DNA from: Chlorella sorokiniana
Lineage: Eukaryota; Chlorophyta; Trebouxiophyceae; Chlorellales; Chlorellaceae
Assembly: GCA_025917655.1 (NCBI GenBank)
Contig: CP084619.1
Location: 4,569,001-4,633,000 of the forward strand
DNA length: 64,000 nt
Reading direction: 5' to 3'
Shown: in pieces, positions 35,314-45,395 of the stretch
How positions within the stretch are numbered: the first letter of the stretch is position 1
Layout: every line of letters begins with the position of its first letter
Notes under the pieces: generated by a model
Database searches by the model: none
What the model saw: the letters and a program-made list of their open reading frames with translations, nothing else
What the model was told of the DNA's origin: nothing
Made by a program: the position numbers and the translations under genes

Positions 35314-36859
35314 CTACTCCAGGGTGCGGTTGCGGAAGTTGGCAAACTTGGTGGTGGTGCTGTACTTGTACTGCACGCCCAGCTGGGTGAGGTACTGCTC
35401 CAGCTCAGCTCGCAGCCGCTCCGGCTCAGCCTGCAGGGGGAAGCCCAAGGGCAGCGACGAGAGGCAGTGAGCCAGGCGGCACTCGTGAGGCTGCCCCAGG
35501 AGCGACTGGACTGCCGGCCCACATGCCCCACCTTGCAGCGCTGAGCGCAAAGGACCGCTGGGCGCTAGGGAGCGAGGCGGCACCAAGCGAGCGGCTGTGC
35601 CCGGCCGGCTTCCGCAGCTGCTGTTGGAGGCCGCGGCGAGCGCTTGCGAATGCGGGGCCCTCACCGTCTCACACTCCAGCTCGTACAGCGTGCCCCACTC
35701 GTACCGCGTCTCATCCAGCTCCAGCACGTGGCCCCGCCACTGCAGGCAGCAGGCGCAGCATGGGGAGGCGGAGCAAACACAAGGGTGCGCCGGGTAGGGG
35801 TGGCAGGGTGCGCGTGTGGATGGGGAAGAGGGGGAGGAGCTGCCAATCAGTAGCCGTCAGCGGGCTGGGCTGGGAGTGGCATGTGTTCACAGCATGCCCC
35901 TATACGCCCCGCCCCCAACCCCTCCAAACACACACACAGTAAACAACACTATGCGCATATCCCGCGCACCCCAAACTCCTGGCGAGTGTTGTTGAAGCCG
36001 CCCAGGCACACCAGCTGCTGCACGCCTGTGGAGCTGCGGGCAGGGAGCGGAATGCATGAGAGAAGGTGTTGTGGGGCCAGCCGCCAGCATGGAGGGCGGC
36101 GAGCTGAGCCTGGACCCACAACGGGCCATTGGTTCAGCCGCCAGCCGCCCTGCTGCGCCTCGGTGCGGTCATGCACAACCACACGCGCGCCCCGCCGCCG
36201 TGCCCCCCCCGGCCGCCCCTTCCCCCATCTGTGCTTTTGCTGCGCCTTGCAAGCGAGCGGTTCGCTTGCCTTTTGAGGCTCTCCAGCAGCGGAGTGCCCA
36301 GGTTCAGCAGCTGGGCGGGGTCTGACAGGAACGAGCGGGCCGCCGCCGGGTCCACCCCCTCCTCCTCCTCTGGAGCGCGGCCGATGCCGTCCTGCAGCAC
36401 CTGCTTGCCCTGCGAGAGCAAAGCGTGGTTGACAGGGAGCGGGAAATCAGCGTCCACGGCGCGTAGGCTACAGGGAAGGGGCCGAGACAGCGGCAGAGGC
36501 CAAGCAAGGCGCGCATCTGGGTGGCTGGGGCGGCAGGTGCGGCCTGCTGGGCTGACAGACCAGCCACCTGCAACCAAGCTGCCGGGACGGGCGGCGTGGC
36601 AGCAACGCCGGCACCCATCGCCCTCCTTGGTGTGCCACTCTGCCCCGCCCAGCAGCCCACCTTCACCGTGATGACCGCCTTTGCGTCTTTGTCGTAAAGC
36701 GCACGCGCAGCACCACCCGCCTGCTGCTCAGCTCCTGCGCAGCGCCGTCGAAGAAGTAGTTCTCCTGCTGGTGGGTGGCGCGGCGGGCGGCAGCAGCGCG
36801 GCCGCCAGTGAGGCGTGCGCCGCCGCGTCGGCCAGCCGCAGCTTCACCTCCACCTCCAT
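35314..36859 (-). CDS. TTM3: Triphosphate tunnel metalloenzyme (CYTH family), downstream cistron
   Basis: CYTH triphosphatases hydrolyse inorganic triphosphate using metal bound in a beta-barrel tunnel. The start MEVEVKLRL holds the diagnostic ExExK motif at residues 2-6. Further parts: ENYFFDGAAQELSSRR, VVLRVRFYDKDAKAVITVK, a loop with EEEEGVDPAAARSFL, STGVQQLVCLGGFNNTRQEF, WRGHVLELDETRYEWGTLYE (LECET follows), AEPERLRAELEQYL and the end TKFANFRNRTLE. The order matches plant TTM3. Two frame breaks occur in the first exon, one in a T run at 36695-36699 that should read TTTTAC. The start codon overlaps the stop of CDC26 in TGATG, so it has no promoter space of its own and is most likely translated from a shared mRNA. 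Confidence 0.92.
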
Positions 36860-37253
36860 CACTGCTGCAGCCCGATCCGCTGTGCCACGGTCGGCTTCTT
36901 GGCCTGCGCCTGTGACATTAAGGCAGGAGGGAGGGAACGGTTCACCGACAGCCTTGCTGGCGGTTGCAACATAGGGGGCCTTAAAGGGGCTGCCCGCACC
37001 GAGAACAGCGGCGACAGGGGCGCCTTGCCGGCCTGCTGCGCGGCTGCTTGCAGCTCCGCCTGCCGACGCTCCGCCCTCACAGCCTCGTACTGCACCAAAC
37101 AAAAGCATTCGGAGCGTGTGATCGGTTGCATTCTGTGTGAAGTGCTGTCAGGAACCTTGCGCACGATTGTGGATGAACGCTGTTACATAGACAAATCACC
37201 TCCTCTTTGTCCTCCGACTTGAGCTCGACGCGGGTGGGCTTCCTTTGGAGCAT
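36859..37253 (-). CDS. CDC26: Anaphase-promoting complex subunit CDC26 (APC12), upstream cistron
   Basis: Very small APC/C subunit that stabilises the TPR subunit APC6/CDC16. Exon 1 (37253-37200) is MLQRKPTRVELKSEDKEE, the conserved N-terminal motif (human: MLRRKPTRLELK). Exon 2 starts at 37089 (YEAVRAERRQAELQAAAQQ). Exon 3 (36909-36859) is AQAKKPTVAQRIGLQQ and stop; the RIG near the end is also conserved. The exon 2 end is either 37000 (TCG|GTGCGG, 64-residue protein) or 37024 (a GC donor, 56 residues); both keep the frame. The stop TGA (36861-36859) overlaps the TTM3 start ATG (36859-36857) by one base. Land plants are known to make CDC26 and TTM3 from one bicistronic transcript. Confidence 0.93.
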
Positions 37254-37973
37254 AAGGCTGCAGCCGCAGGAAGGCTCGGGACAGGCGCCCAGCCAGCATC
37301 CGACAATGGAGACTGAGTCGGTGGAGTTACACAGGCAATTGAGGGCGCAGGCAGGGCGCACACGTCACGCCAGTTGGGCGCCGCCCCATGGGGCCCCACT
37401 GCACAGCGTCACAGGCGCCACTGGCCGCGACGTAGGCAGCACAGTTCATCGCCCTGCCATGTGCTAACACTTCATTGGCCGCACATCTTGCATGAAATGA
37501 CAGCAGGCAGGTGCATAGCACCCAGCTGGGGCTGTGTGCATGGCAGGGCAAAAGCTCCCAGCCATCATCCAGCAGGCCGCCATCCAAAGGCCCCACGCAA
37601 CTCCCCATCCCGCTTCCTGGGCCCTGCAGCGCGCTCTGCCAGCCCCAGGATGTTTTCACACCCAGGAGGGCAGGGAAGGGGGCCGTTGGCCCCCACCCTT
37701 GGCGAGGTCCCCACTCGGAACATCAGCAAGGCCGCAAGCTAAGGGCCGCTCCATAGCTGGCCACCACCGCATGCCTTGCTTTTCACACGCTGCAGCAAGC
37801 CTGTGTGCCGATCAGGTATGGGTCTTGCAATTGTTAGCAAACGGACCAAATAGTGCGTTCGTAAGGAGGGAAAGGGAAGCGAAAAGAAACACGGGGGGGG
37901 GGGGGGGGGCACGTCGGCCTGATGCTTGCACGCCCGGCTTCGCCTGCAGCCGGGGCAACGCGCCGCCAGCTGC
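37254..37973. other. Intergenic region with long G run
   Basis: About 720 bases between the CDC26 start (minus) and the plastid S20 stop (minus); it should hold the CDC26-TTM3 promoter and the S20 3' UTR. A 17-base G run lies at 37893-37909. No gene seen. Confidence 0.4.
37893..37909. repeat. Poly(G) run of 17
   Basis: Uninterrupted G17 just downstream of the plastid S20 stop codon; on the gene strand it is poly(C) in the 3' UTR or flank. Confidence 0.9.
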
Positions 37974-39179
37974 CTACGGCTGTGCGGGGGCGCTCACTGA
38001 GCGGGGGGTGTAGAGGCCCGCTGCAACCAGGATGTTGCGGCGGGCTGCCGCCAGGCGGGCCTTCCGCCGCGCAGCAGTGTTCTGGTGCAGCACGCCGCGC
38101 TGCACCGCCTTGTCAATCACTGCGACAGACGCAACGGGAGGAGGCCGCCAGGGCGCGTTGGTGCGGCCCAGCAGATGCTATTCAGCCGCAAGGAAAAGCA
38201 ACCGGCTTCACCCTTGGTTTTGCCCAGCAAACTGCCCATTCGCACATCCATACACAGGCTGCTCTGCCCCCAGCAACCATCGTTCACATCATCCCAGAAA
38301 CGTGCCTTGCCATGCCACACCTTTTCCCATCCTAGCAGCAGCAGCAGCAGCGGCGGCGGCGGCGGCGCGGCGGCGGCGGCGGCGGCAGCACCCACCCTGG
38401 TAGGCCTGGTTGATGAGCGCCTGCACGGGGCCAGGTCAGCCTCTGCCGCAGGGGGCCGTCTTGAAGGGCTCCAGCGCCGCAAACACCTGCGGCGGCGGAA
38501 CGACGGAACGCTGGGTGCAGCGCTGGGTGCCCGCACGCTTGAGCGCGGCAGGCCGCCGCCCAGGCCTGCCTTCCACCTCCCCGCCGTTGTGCCCCTGTCC
38601 GAGCTCGCATGCTGCCAGTCTTGAGTCATGCCGGGCAGCATCACGCCTGCTGCAACCCTGGAAGAAGAGCCGGCTGCGAAGTGTGCCCATCCCACCTTCT
38701 TCATGCGCGTGGCCACCTCGCTCTTGCGGCTCTTGTTGTACACGCGCGCCGTCTCCGCGGTGCGCTGCCGCTTGAGAGAGTTCTGCTTGGCCTCCACGGT
38801 GAAGGCCGCTGCCGCAACCGCGCGCTGCGGACGCACTGCTCAGAGGACAGGGGCAGGCCGTGCAGGGGGCTGTCAGGATCGGCAGCCGCACTGGCTTGCT
38901 GCACCGGCCGGGCGGCGGCTGCGACCAAAAGAGGCGGACATACGCTGTGCTGGCCGCAACACCACATGCATTCGCATTGGTATATCATCAGCAGTGAAAT
39001 GCGGCTTAAAGACCGCAACAGTGAGCACGCCGCGCAACAGGGGGCTGCCCCACCCTGCTCAGCCGTGGCCAGCACCACTCACCAGCCACCAGCTGCGGGC
39101 CGCCGACGGCGGACTTGAAGCTCAGCGACTTGCCGCTGAGGTTCATGCTGCTGAACGAAGTGCAGAGAGAGGCAGCCAT
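37974..39179 (-). CDS. PRPS20: Plastid 30S ribosomal protein bS20c (nuclear-encoded)
   Basis: Small-subunit protein that binds 16S rRNA in chloroplast ribosomes. Exon 1 (39179-39083) is a transit peptide: MAASLCTSFSSMNLSGKSLS, then FKSAVGGPQLVAG. Exon 2 (38835-38696) begins VRPQRAVAAAAF and holds the S20 core KQNSLKRQRTAETARVYNKS then RKSEVATRMKK. Exon 3 covers VFAALEPFKTA, then ADLAP, ALINQAYQ. The last exon reads VIDKAVQRGVLHQNTAARRK, then ARLAAARRNILVAAGLYTP, with stop at 37976-37974. The phase needs one extra base at each of two C runs in exon 3 (38451-38455 and 38427-38430 on the plus strand). A CAG/CGG trinucleotide tract at about 38336-38390 lies in the intron after exon 3. It is divergent from the PSR1-like gene. 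Confidence 0.95.
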
Positions 39180-39970
39180 TGCGTCCCGCTCGGTCCTGTC
39201 TCTGCGGCAGCAATGTGCGTCTGTCCTAGCGTCGAAATAGCGTCACAAGGACTGAGGGCGGGCAGTTCCTCGCTTTCCGTGGGTGGCCGCCTATGTCCAG
39301 CTGGCTCGCCGACCCCGGCGTGCACGCCGCGGCGCCTGCCGTTAAGCACAACGCTAAAGGGGTGGAATGGCGATTGACAGCATTAGTGCCGTTTATGATT
39401 GAGAATACTTATGATTTTGTAACTTGTTGCAATCACTCGACGTCCGCCAAGACGCCTCGGCCGACTCAGCCAGCAACCGAGACTGGCCCCAGGTGGGCGT
39501 CCCGGCGCGTAAAATTGAGCAAGGCAGCAGCCTTGGCGAGGACATCCAGCCTGCAGCTGCCGCCGACAACTGCCACAAGCATTGAACCATAGTGCTTGCC
39601 AACACATGCAGGAAACCCCAGCCTGGGGTCGAGTTCTCCCAAGTGACGGCGGAGAGCGGTGGAGGGCGTGTCTCGGCCGTGGGCTCTGTCGTGCGAACAG
39701 AACGCTCCTTTGTAACTGGAAATTTTTGAGGAATGAGAATGGAGCGGAGCCAAGACGCGGCCCGGTTAACAGGCAATTCCTCCCTTCCTCCTCTGCGCTG
39801 TGCGCTTCGGCCAGGACAGACACGTCCTGATTCGCCGCTCACGTGCTCCATCCACACCATCCGGTTGTGTGAGCAGTGTAACGAGCCCCTGCCACCCTCT
39901 TGCTCGCTGCTTCAGCCCGTCCCGCGCATGGGAGGCCTTGGCCGCGCGTTCAGGGCGGAAACTTCCCGTG
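39180..39970. promoter_or_regulatory. Divergent intergenic region (plastid S20 / PSR1-like)
   Basis: About 790 bases between start codons. Less GC-rich than its surroundings around 39380-39430. No coding motif recognised. Confidence 0.4.
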
Positions 39971-42498
39971 ATGGACACACCCAGCAGCGGGAAGGCCCAT
40001 CAAACGCAAGCGCAGAGCCCTCTGTCTTTGCAGTTTTGGCCCGAGCCCCAGGCGCTCGACCTGGACGCCATGAACACGTCTCTCGACTGGCTGGGCGAGC
40101 TGGGGCACGGCAACGCAGGCAACGCCGGGCCCCAGCTCCCGCCAGGTGCCCAGGGCGCCAGCAGCAACGGCGTCCTGCCGGGCCTCCCGCACGGTGGCGG
40201 CGGCAGCAGCACCCAGCTGCACCATCAGCAGATGCTGGCCGCCCCCTGCAACCGCTCCATCCCATGATGCCCATAGACCCGTCCGCAAGCAATCCGGTGA
40301 GCTTTCAAGTCGGGGCCGCGCTGCTATGCTGGCCGTGCCACCCGCCCGCCCGCCCACCGCCGCCGCCGCTGCTGGCGCTTGCCCCGGGGGCGCTGCCACG
40401 CATGTGCGCCTTCGGTGCGCACGTCCATGCTTTGGCTCCAGGGCGGCATCAGGGCAGCAGGGCGGCCGCCGTCTCTTGATGGTCCTTGCCCGTGCTCTCC
40501 TGCTGCCACAGATCATCCGTGGCGGCAGCAATGGCGACATTTACGGCGGCAGCGGCGACTTGGGGCCCCTGCACCTGCACCTCCACTCCCAGCTGCACGC
40601 TGGCGGCCTGCCCACCCCGCAAGACCCCTCCCTGGCGCACCTGCCGCTCGATCCGGCAGCGGCGGCGGCGGCGGCCAGCGGCGGCGGCGGCCTGCACGGC
40701 GGCCTGGCCTTTGGCCAGGACCTGTCGCACCACCCGCAGCACCTGTACCAGCAGCCGCCGCTGATGCACCCGCAGCAGCAGTTCCTGCCGCCTTTCCCGG
40801 GTGCGTGGGAGGGGCAGCGGGCGGCCGCGCTTGAGTTTGTCGCGCCCATCCCGTCTCCCCTCAGCTGGACCGTCTGCCTGGTCTGCCCTTCAAGCCAGCC
40901 CCCCGCCTCTTCACCCGCCCCGCCCTCCTGCTTCCGCCTGCAGCCCCCAACCCCGCCGCCAACCAGAAGTCGCGGCTGCGTTGGACCCCGGAGCTGCACG
41001 GCCGCTTTGTGGCCGCGGTGAACGAGCTGGGGGGCCCTGAGAAGGCAACCCCCAAGGGCATCCTCAAGCTCATGAGCGTGGAGGGTGAGCGACCTGCTTG
41101 CGGCAGGGCAGAAAGCAAGCGGGGAACAGGCAGGCTTGTTGGAACGACCGCCAGCAGGGCAAGGGCAGCGAGCGCAGCGTGGGCGCGGGTCGGGCGCTGC
41201 CTTGTGGTAGCGCTTGTCCGCGCGAGCCCATTATAGCCACCCTTGATCGCTTCTCTCTCACACCTGAGCCTCTTTTCTCCCTGTCTATCTTTCCTCATTG
41301 TTGCAGGCCTCACCATCTACCATATCAAGAGCCACCTGCAGAAGTACCGGCTGAACATCAAGCTGCCCGGCGACGGCGACGGCGACGAAAAGCGGCGCGG
41401 CCGCCGCCGCCGCTCCTCCCGCAGCAAGAGCGATTCCATGCTGGGTGAGGACGACGACGATGACGACGAGGACGAGGAGCCAGCAACGCGGCCACCCCGC
41501 TCGGATCGGCGTGAGGGCGGGCAGCCCGCTGAGAGCGACGGCGGCGCGGCGGCGGCGACGCCGTGCGGCGGCGGCGCGGGCGGCGAGCGCGAGGGTTGCG
41601 GCGGCGCCAGCTGGAGGAGGCATTGCTGCTGCAGATGGAGATGCAGAAGAAGCTGCACGAGCAGCTGGAGGTGCGCGGCGCCCCACCTCGTCGCTGCCGC
41701 TGCCGCTGCACAGCACTGCACCGCTGGTCACACGTTGCCCGCGCATGCTGCAGTTCGCCAGCACTCACCTGCCTGCCGCTCGGCTGCAGCCTCCTTCTCG
41801 CTGCGCACCTCCCCTCACGGTTTGTGGTGCCCTGGCTGCGCTCGTCTCCCCTCATTGCCATCGCAGGCGCAGCGCCAGCTGCAGCTCTCCCTGGAGGCTC
41901 ACTCGCGGTACATCACCTCGCTGCTGGAACAAAGCGAGCTGCGGGACCGGCTGCCCGCCCACCTGGTCACCGGCAGCAGCAGCGGCGCGCAGGCTGCCCT
42001 GCAGGCCCTGAAGCGCGACCCTCCCCCCGCCAGCGGTGAGCCGGCGCCGGCCGCGGCGGCGGCGCCGCCGGCATCTGCTGGCGAGGCCGCGCAGCAGCCT
42101 GCGCTGGCCGAGCAGCGGGAGCAGGGGGCAGCCCAGGGTGTCCCCCGCAGCAGACGCAGCAGCAGGAGCAGCAGACGGCGGGCGGAGAGGCCGGTGGGGG
42201 ACCGTCGCCACCGCGGCCACGGCGGGCACCGCCAGCCTCACCGGGTTTGACGCCCCTGGCACGACGGTTGCCTCGGTGTCTCCGCTGGCTGGCGGCGCCA
42301 GCGTGCAGCCCCCTCTCCAGCATTCTTGGACCTGGATGCGGCGACGGCTTGGGAAACGGCCGTGGCAGTCCAGGCTGAGGCGGGCGGGGTGAGCAGCTTA
42401 CGACTGCAGGCGCGGGCTCAATGGCGACAGGCGGGGAGGCTGCGGCGGCTGGCGAGGGGCAGGCGGGTTCGGAGGCCAAGCGCCAACGCGTCGCGTGA
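39971..42498 (+). CDS. PSR1: GARP MYB-CC transcription factor, PSR1/PHR1-like
   Basis: MYB-CC factors bind P1BS-type sites and drive phosphate-starvation responses; Chlamydomonas PSR1 is the founding algal member. Exons: 39971-40296, 40512-40800, 40944-41084, 41307-41670, and from 41867. The N-terminus [20 protein letters not shown] is followed by Gly/His/Gln-rich activation-type sequence. The MYB repeat spans exons 3-4: [20 protein letters not shown], then [20 protein letters not shown] and [11 protein letters not shown] Lys/Arg cluster (KRRGRRRR) and an acidic Asp/Glu run follow, then the coiled-coil (CC) part [36 protein letters not shown] and LLEQSEL. One C is missing near 40242-40246 and one indel lies in exon 4. 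The 3' end is uncertain: the most protein-like ending is KRQRVA and stop at 42498, another is 42250. Subfamily placement within MYB-CC is inferred. Confidence 0.85.
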
Positions 42499-43383
42499 CC
42501 CTGGCCGTGCATCACGCCGCCCATCGCTGCTGCCGTCTGTTGAGTGGAGCTCAAGTCTTACCACACACAACGCAGCCATGCCATTTTTCTTTCAGGAGGG
42601 CAGCCCGTCGCATCGCTCCCAACCAAACACACCTGCATTTTACTCTGCTTGATTTTCCTGCTGGGCTCGTTGCGCGCACTCCGGCGCTAGCGCTTCTTCG
42701 GTTCTTGCTCTAGGTGCCCTGCTGCCTTCACCTCCCTTCTCTCTCCTGACGTGCCGGCCCTCCAGCCCCGGTCCTGTCCCCGCCACCTTTCATGACAGAC
42801 CGCCTTTTGGCATTGTATGCTTGCGGTGTACTGCTGTTGCAGCAGGCGCGCCTGCCATGGCAGGGCCCCGACTCTGAACTGACCCTTCACCGTCCGCCTT
42901 TTGTGCTGCCGCGGCTTGTTGTCTTACCCCCTCTTCCTGCAAAGGTATACGTGTTTCGCTGCATCCTCATCCCAACTAACTGCAACTGGAGGCTAATGAA
43001 GTTGCAGGCGCAGAATGTAGCAAAGAGTATCAGCCCAGGGCATACGCGTACGTACTGCTGAAATGCTCACACAGCCCTTCAGCGTGCAGCGTCCAACACT
43101 GCCAGCTTGAAACGGTTATGAGCAGCATGATAGGCTGTCTGCTGCCGCTTGGGCTCTTCTGCTATGCGGTGGCGAGCGGCGTGCAAGGCGTCGCAACAAG
43201 GCTGTCGACAGCGTGCGAGAAGAAACCAAAACCTCGACGGTATTTCTTTCGTAAAGCTGTGGCCAACAGCAATTCAGAGAAGGATGCAGCAGTTGAAGCG
43301 GCGCTCATTTTGGGGGCAGCGCCTTAATCACAGTCGGGTTGTGGCGATTGTACAAAGCCTGCAAGCATGTGCATTTCCATAAA
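42499..43383. other. Intergenic, no convincing gene
   Basis: Holds the 3' UTR of the PSR1-like gene and the upstream region of the next gene. A 69-codon frame at 43118-43327 has no family resemblance or splice support. Confidence 0.35.
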
Positions 43384-44975
43384 ATGCTAGCTCGGCTGCC
43401 GGACGGCGTGCAGGACAAGATTGGAGTGTGCCTGGTGCGGCGCTTCCCGCCCCTGCCAGCCTGCTCAACTTCAGCTGACGCCGCTGACGGCTTGCCCTGC
43501 AGGAGGCCCTGCACACGTTGGAGCCATTCTGCAAGCAGCCCGCAGACTGCCTGCAAGTCGCTAGGATGCACGGCCGGGTGTCGCTGATGGGGCGGCTGCA
43601 GAAGCGCGCAGCAGACGCAGCGCCCTACCACATCGTTTTGGATGCTGTGGCGCTGAACAGGGCAGGCAAGCTGGATGCCGGCCTGGAGAGGGTTCTGGCG
43701 CGGCGCAGCGTCGTCCAGCTGAGACTCTTGGGTTTCCAGCCACTGGGGCCAACGGTCAGCTGGAGTCGCATTCTGAGTGTGCGGCAGCTGGAGCTCCTGG
43801 CTCTCCTGCTTGATCGGCATCCACGCGCCCTGGCGGCTGTGGTTGAGCTGCGTATCCACACCTGTAAGCTAGGGCAGAGTTTTGACTGTGGTGAGTTTGT
43901 TTGGCTCCAAGGGAGCGGAGGAAGGGGCCATGATGCCGTGGCTTCTTCACCCGCCTGCCGGCCTACTCTCTCTTCTGCAGGCCTGCTGTCTCGTTTCAGC
44001 CACCTCACACATTTGAGGCTGCACGGATTCTCCAGTGCCCTGCTTGGCGGCGCCCCCGCAGCTTGACGGATGTTTTCATCCAGTTGCCGGGCGCTTGGCT
44101 GGCAGATCGTTACCACAGCCTGGCAGTTGAGCAGTACCGCGTTAGGCGGGCAGCGCTGCCGTTGAATGCCGGCGGGCTTGCTGACCGCCAGCCGCAGCAG
44201 ACCCCGCATGCAGCATCGCCACAAAGCGCTGACCTCGGCCGCCTGGACTTTGCGGCGGCGGCAGACGCTGCAGTTGTTGCTGCCCTGGCTGAAAGGGACC
44301 CGGCGCAGGCAGAGCAGCATTTGGAGACGCTGCGCACAACGTTCCAGCTTGCTCTGGATGCCCAGGACCGCCGGCGCTCACTGTCCACCATAATTTGCAG
44401 CCAGGTACGGCCTGCTGTCCATGCTTAAGCCTCCCTCGGCCTACCTTGGGCTTGAACCTCCCTACTTGTTTGGATGGAACTGCATTCGCTGCAGCGGCCG
44501 ACAGTCAGGCTGGAAAGCCTGGTCATCAAGGCGGCAGAGATTGAGGTGGAGCTCGATCGCGATGGGGTTCCACGAAGCTCGATAGCAGTCAAATGGAACA
44601 TCGATGCCCCTGTTCGATTCCCCCTACACCCCCTTTAACGATGTATGGCATGACATATTCATATTCGTATGTACGATGAAGTGTGAACAGGCTGCACACC
44701 CAATCCTGGCACTTCACACAAGCGCGTTCGGAAGCAGCGTTGCAGCCGCCGAGCCGCCGCTAGGCTGGCTGCCACCCTGTGTCGAGCGGTCCTTGCAGGC
44801 GGTGGTCTGTTTGGGCTGGAGGGAGTGGCTCTGACTGCCCCTGCAGGCCTGGCAGCGAGAGCTGCGCCACCTCATCAATCGCGCCGAGCGCAGCGGGCAG
44901 CCAGCATGGCAGCCTGGGGGATCTGGCGGCACAGGCTGCAGGTGGAGCCGGCGGGCGCGCGTTTCTGAGGGCTAG
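43384..44975 (+). CDS. Unrecognised leucine-rich protein, possibly F-box/LRR-like
   Basis: I do not recognise this gene. Exon 1 (43384-43434) is MLARLPDGVQDKIGVCL, which resembles the start of an F-box (LPDxxxxxI) but is too short to prove it. Exon 2 (about 43502-43891) has EALHTLEPFCKQPADCLQVA, then SVVQLRLLGFQPLGPTVSW and RQLELLALLLDRHPRALAAV, irregular leucine-rich repeats. Exon 3 (from 43981) continues LLSRFSHLTHLRLHGFSSAL and needs one extra base in a C run near 44052 to carry on as LTDVFIQLPGAWLADRYHSL. A later exon starts RPTVRLESLVIKAAEIEVEL. It either stops at 44638, or splices at CCT|GTTCGA to an exon at 44847-44975 (AWQRELRHLINRAERSGQ). Splice phases are consistent, so it looks like a real gene, perhaps lineage-specific. 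Confidence 0.55.
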
Positions 44976-45395
44976 TGCAGCTGGCGCTGCAGCGCAAGGG
45001 TTTGGACCTGCGCACAACCCCCAGCAATCGCCAACAATCGCAGATCAGATTCTGGACTCATCAGGCGGAAGCCGCAGCAGCCAGCATTGAGGGCCCTTCA
45101 GTAGGCAGGGAGTCGTTCGCTGCTTGGAGTAAAAGACAGTGAACAGACAGATCGAAGTCAGCAGATGAGCATGCGTGCCATAGGCTGCCAAGGGGCCCGA
45201 GGGCCCAAGCAAAGGGCGAGCAAAGGGGGAACAACAGAAGCAAAGCGAGGAGAGTCAAGCGGTCAGCGGGGGGTCAGAGCCGGGCGGGAAAGGGGTGGTG
45301 GGGTTGGACCGCCGCCGCTCAGCGTGCAAATCACAGTCGCAAGCGGCGAGCTGGCGGCTGCTGGGCTGGCCGGGCGCAAGGCGCACCGCCGCAGT
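44976..45395. other. Convergent 3' regions
   Basis: About 420 bases between the leucine-rich gene and the stop of the GT61 gene (minus). No gene or clear TGTAA signal seen. Confidence 0.35.

Noticed and set aside
43118-43327. Small open frame starting MSSMIGCLLPLG
   Set aside because: Short, with no family similarity or splice context; probably a UTR or chance frame upstream of the leucine-rich gene.
44600-44632. TGTTCGATTCC resembling a tRNA T-loop
   Set aside because: Flanking bases do not form the T-stem, and no acceptor stem or anticodon arm fits upstream. It lies in or near an exon of the leucine-rich gene.
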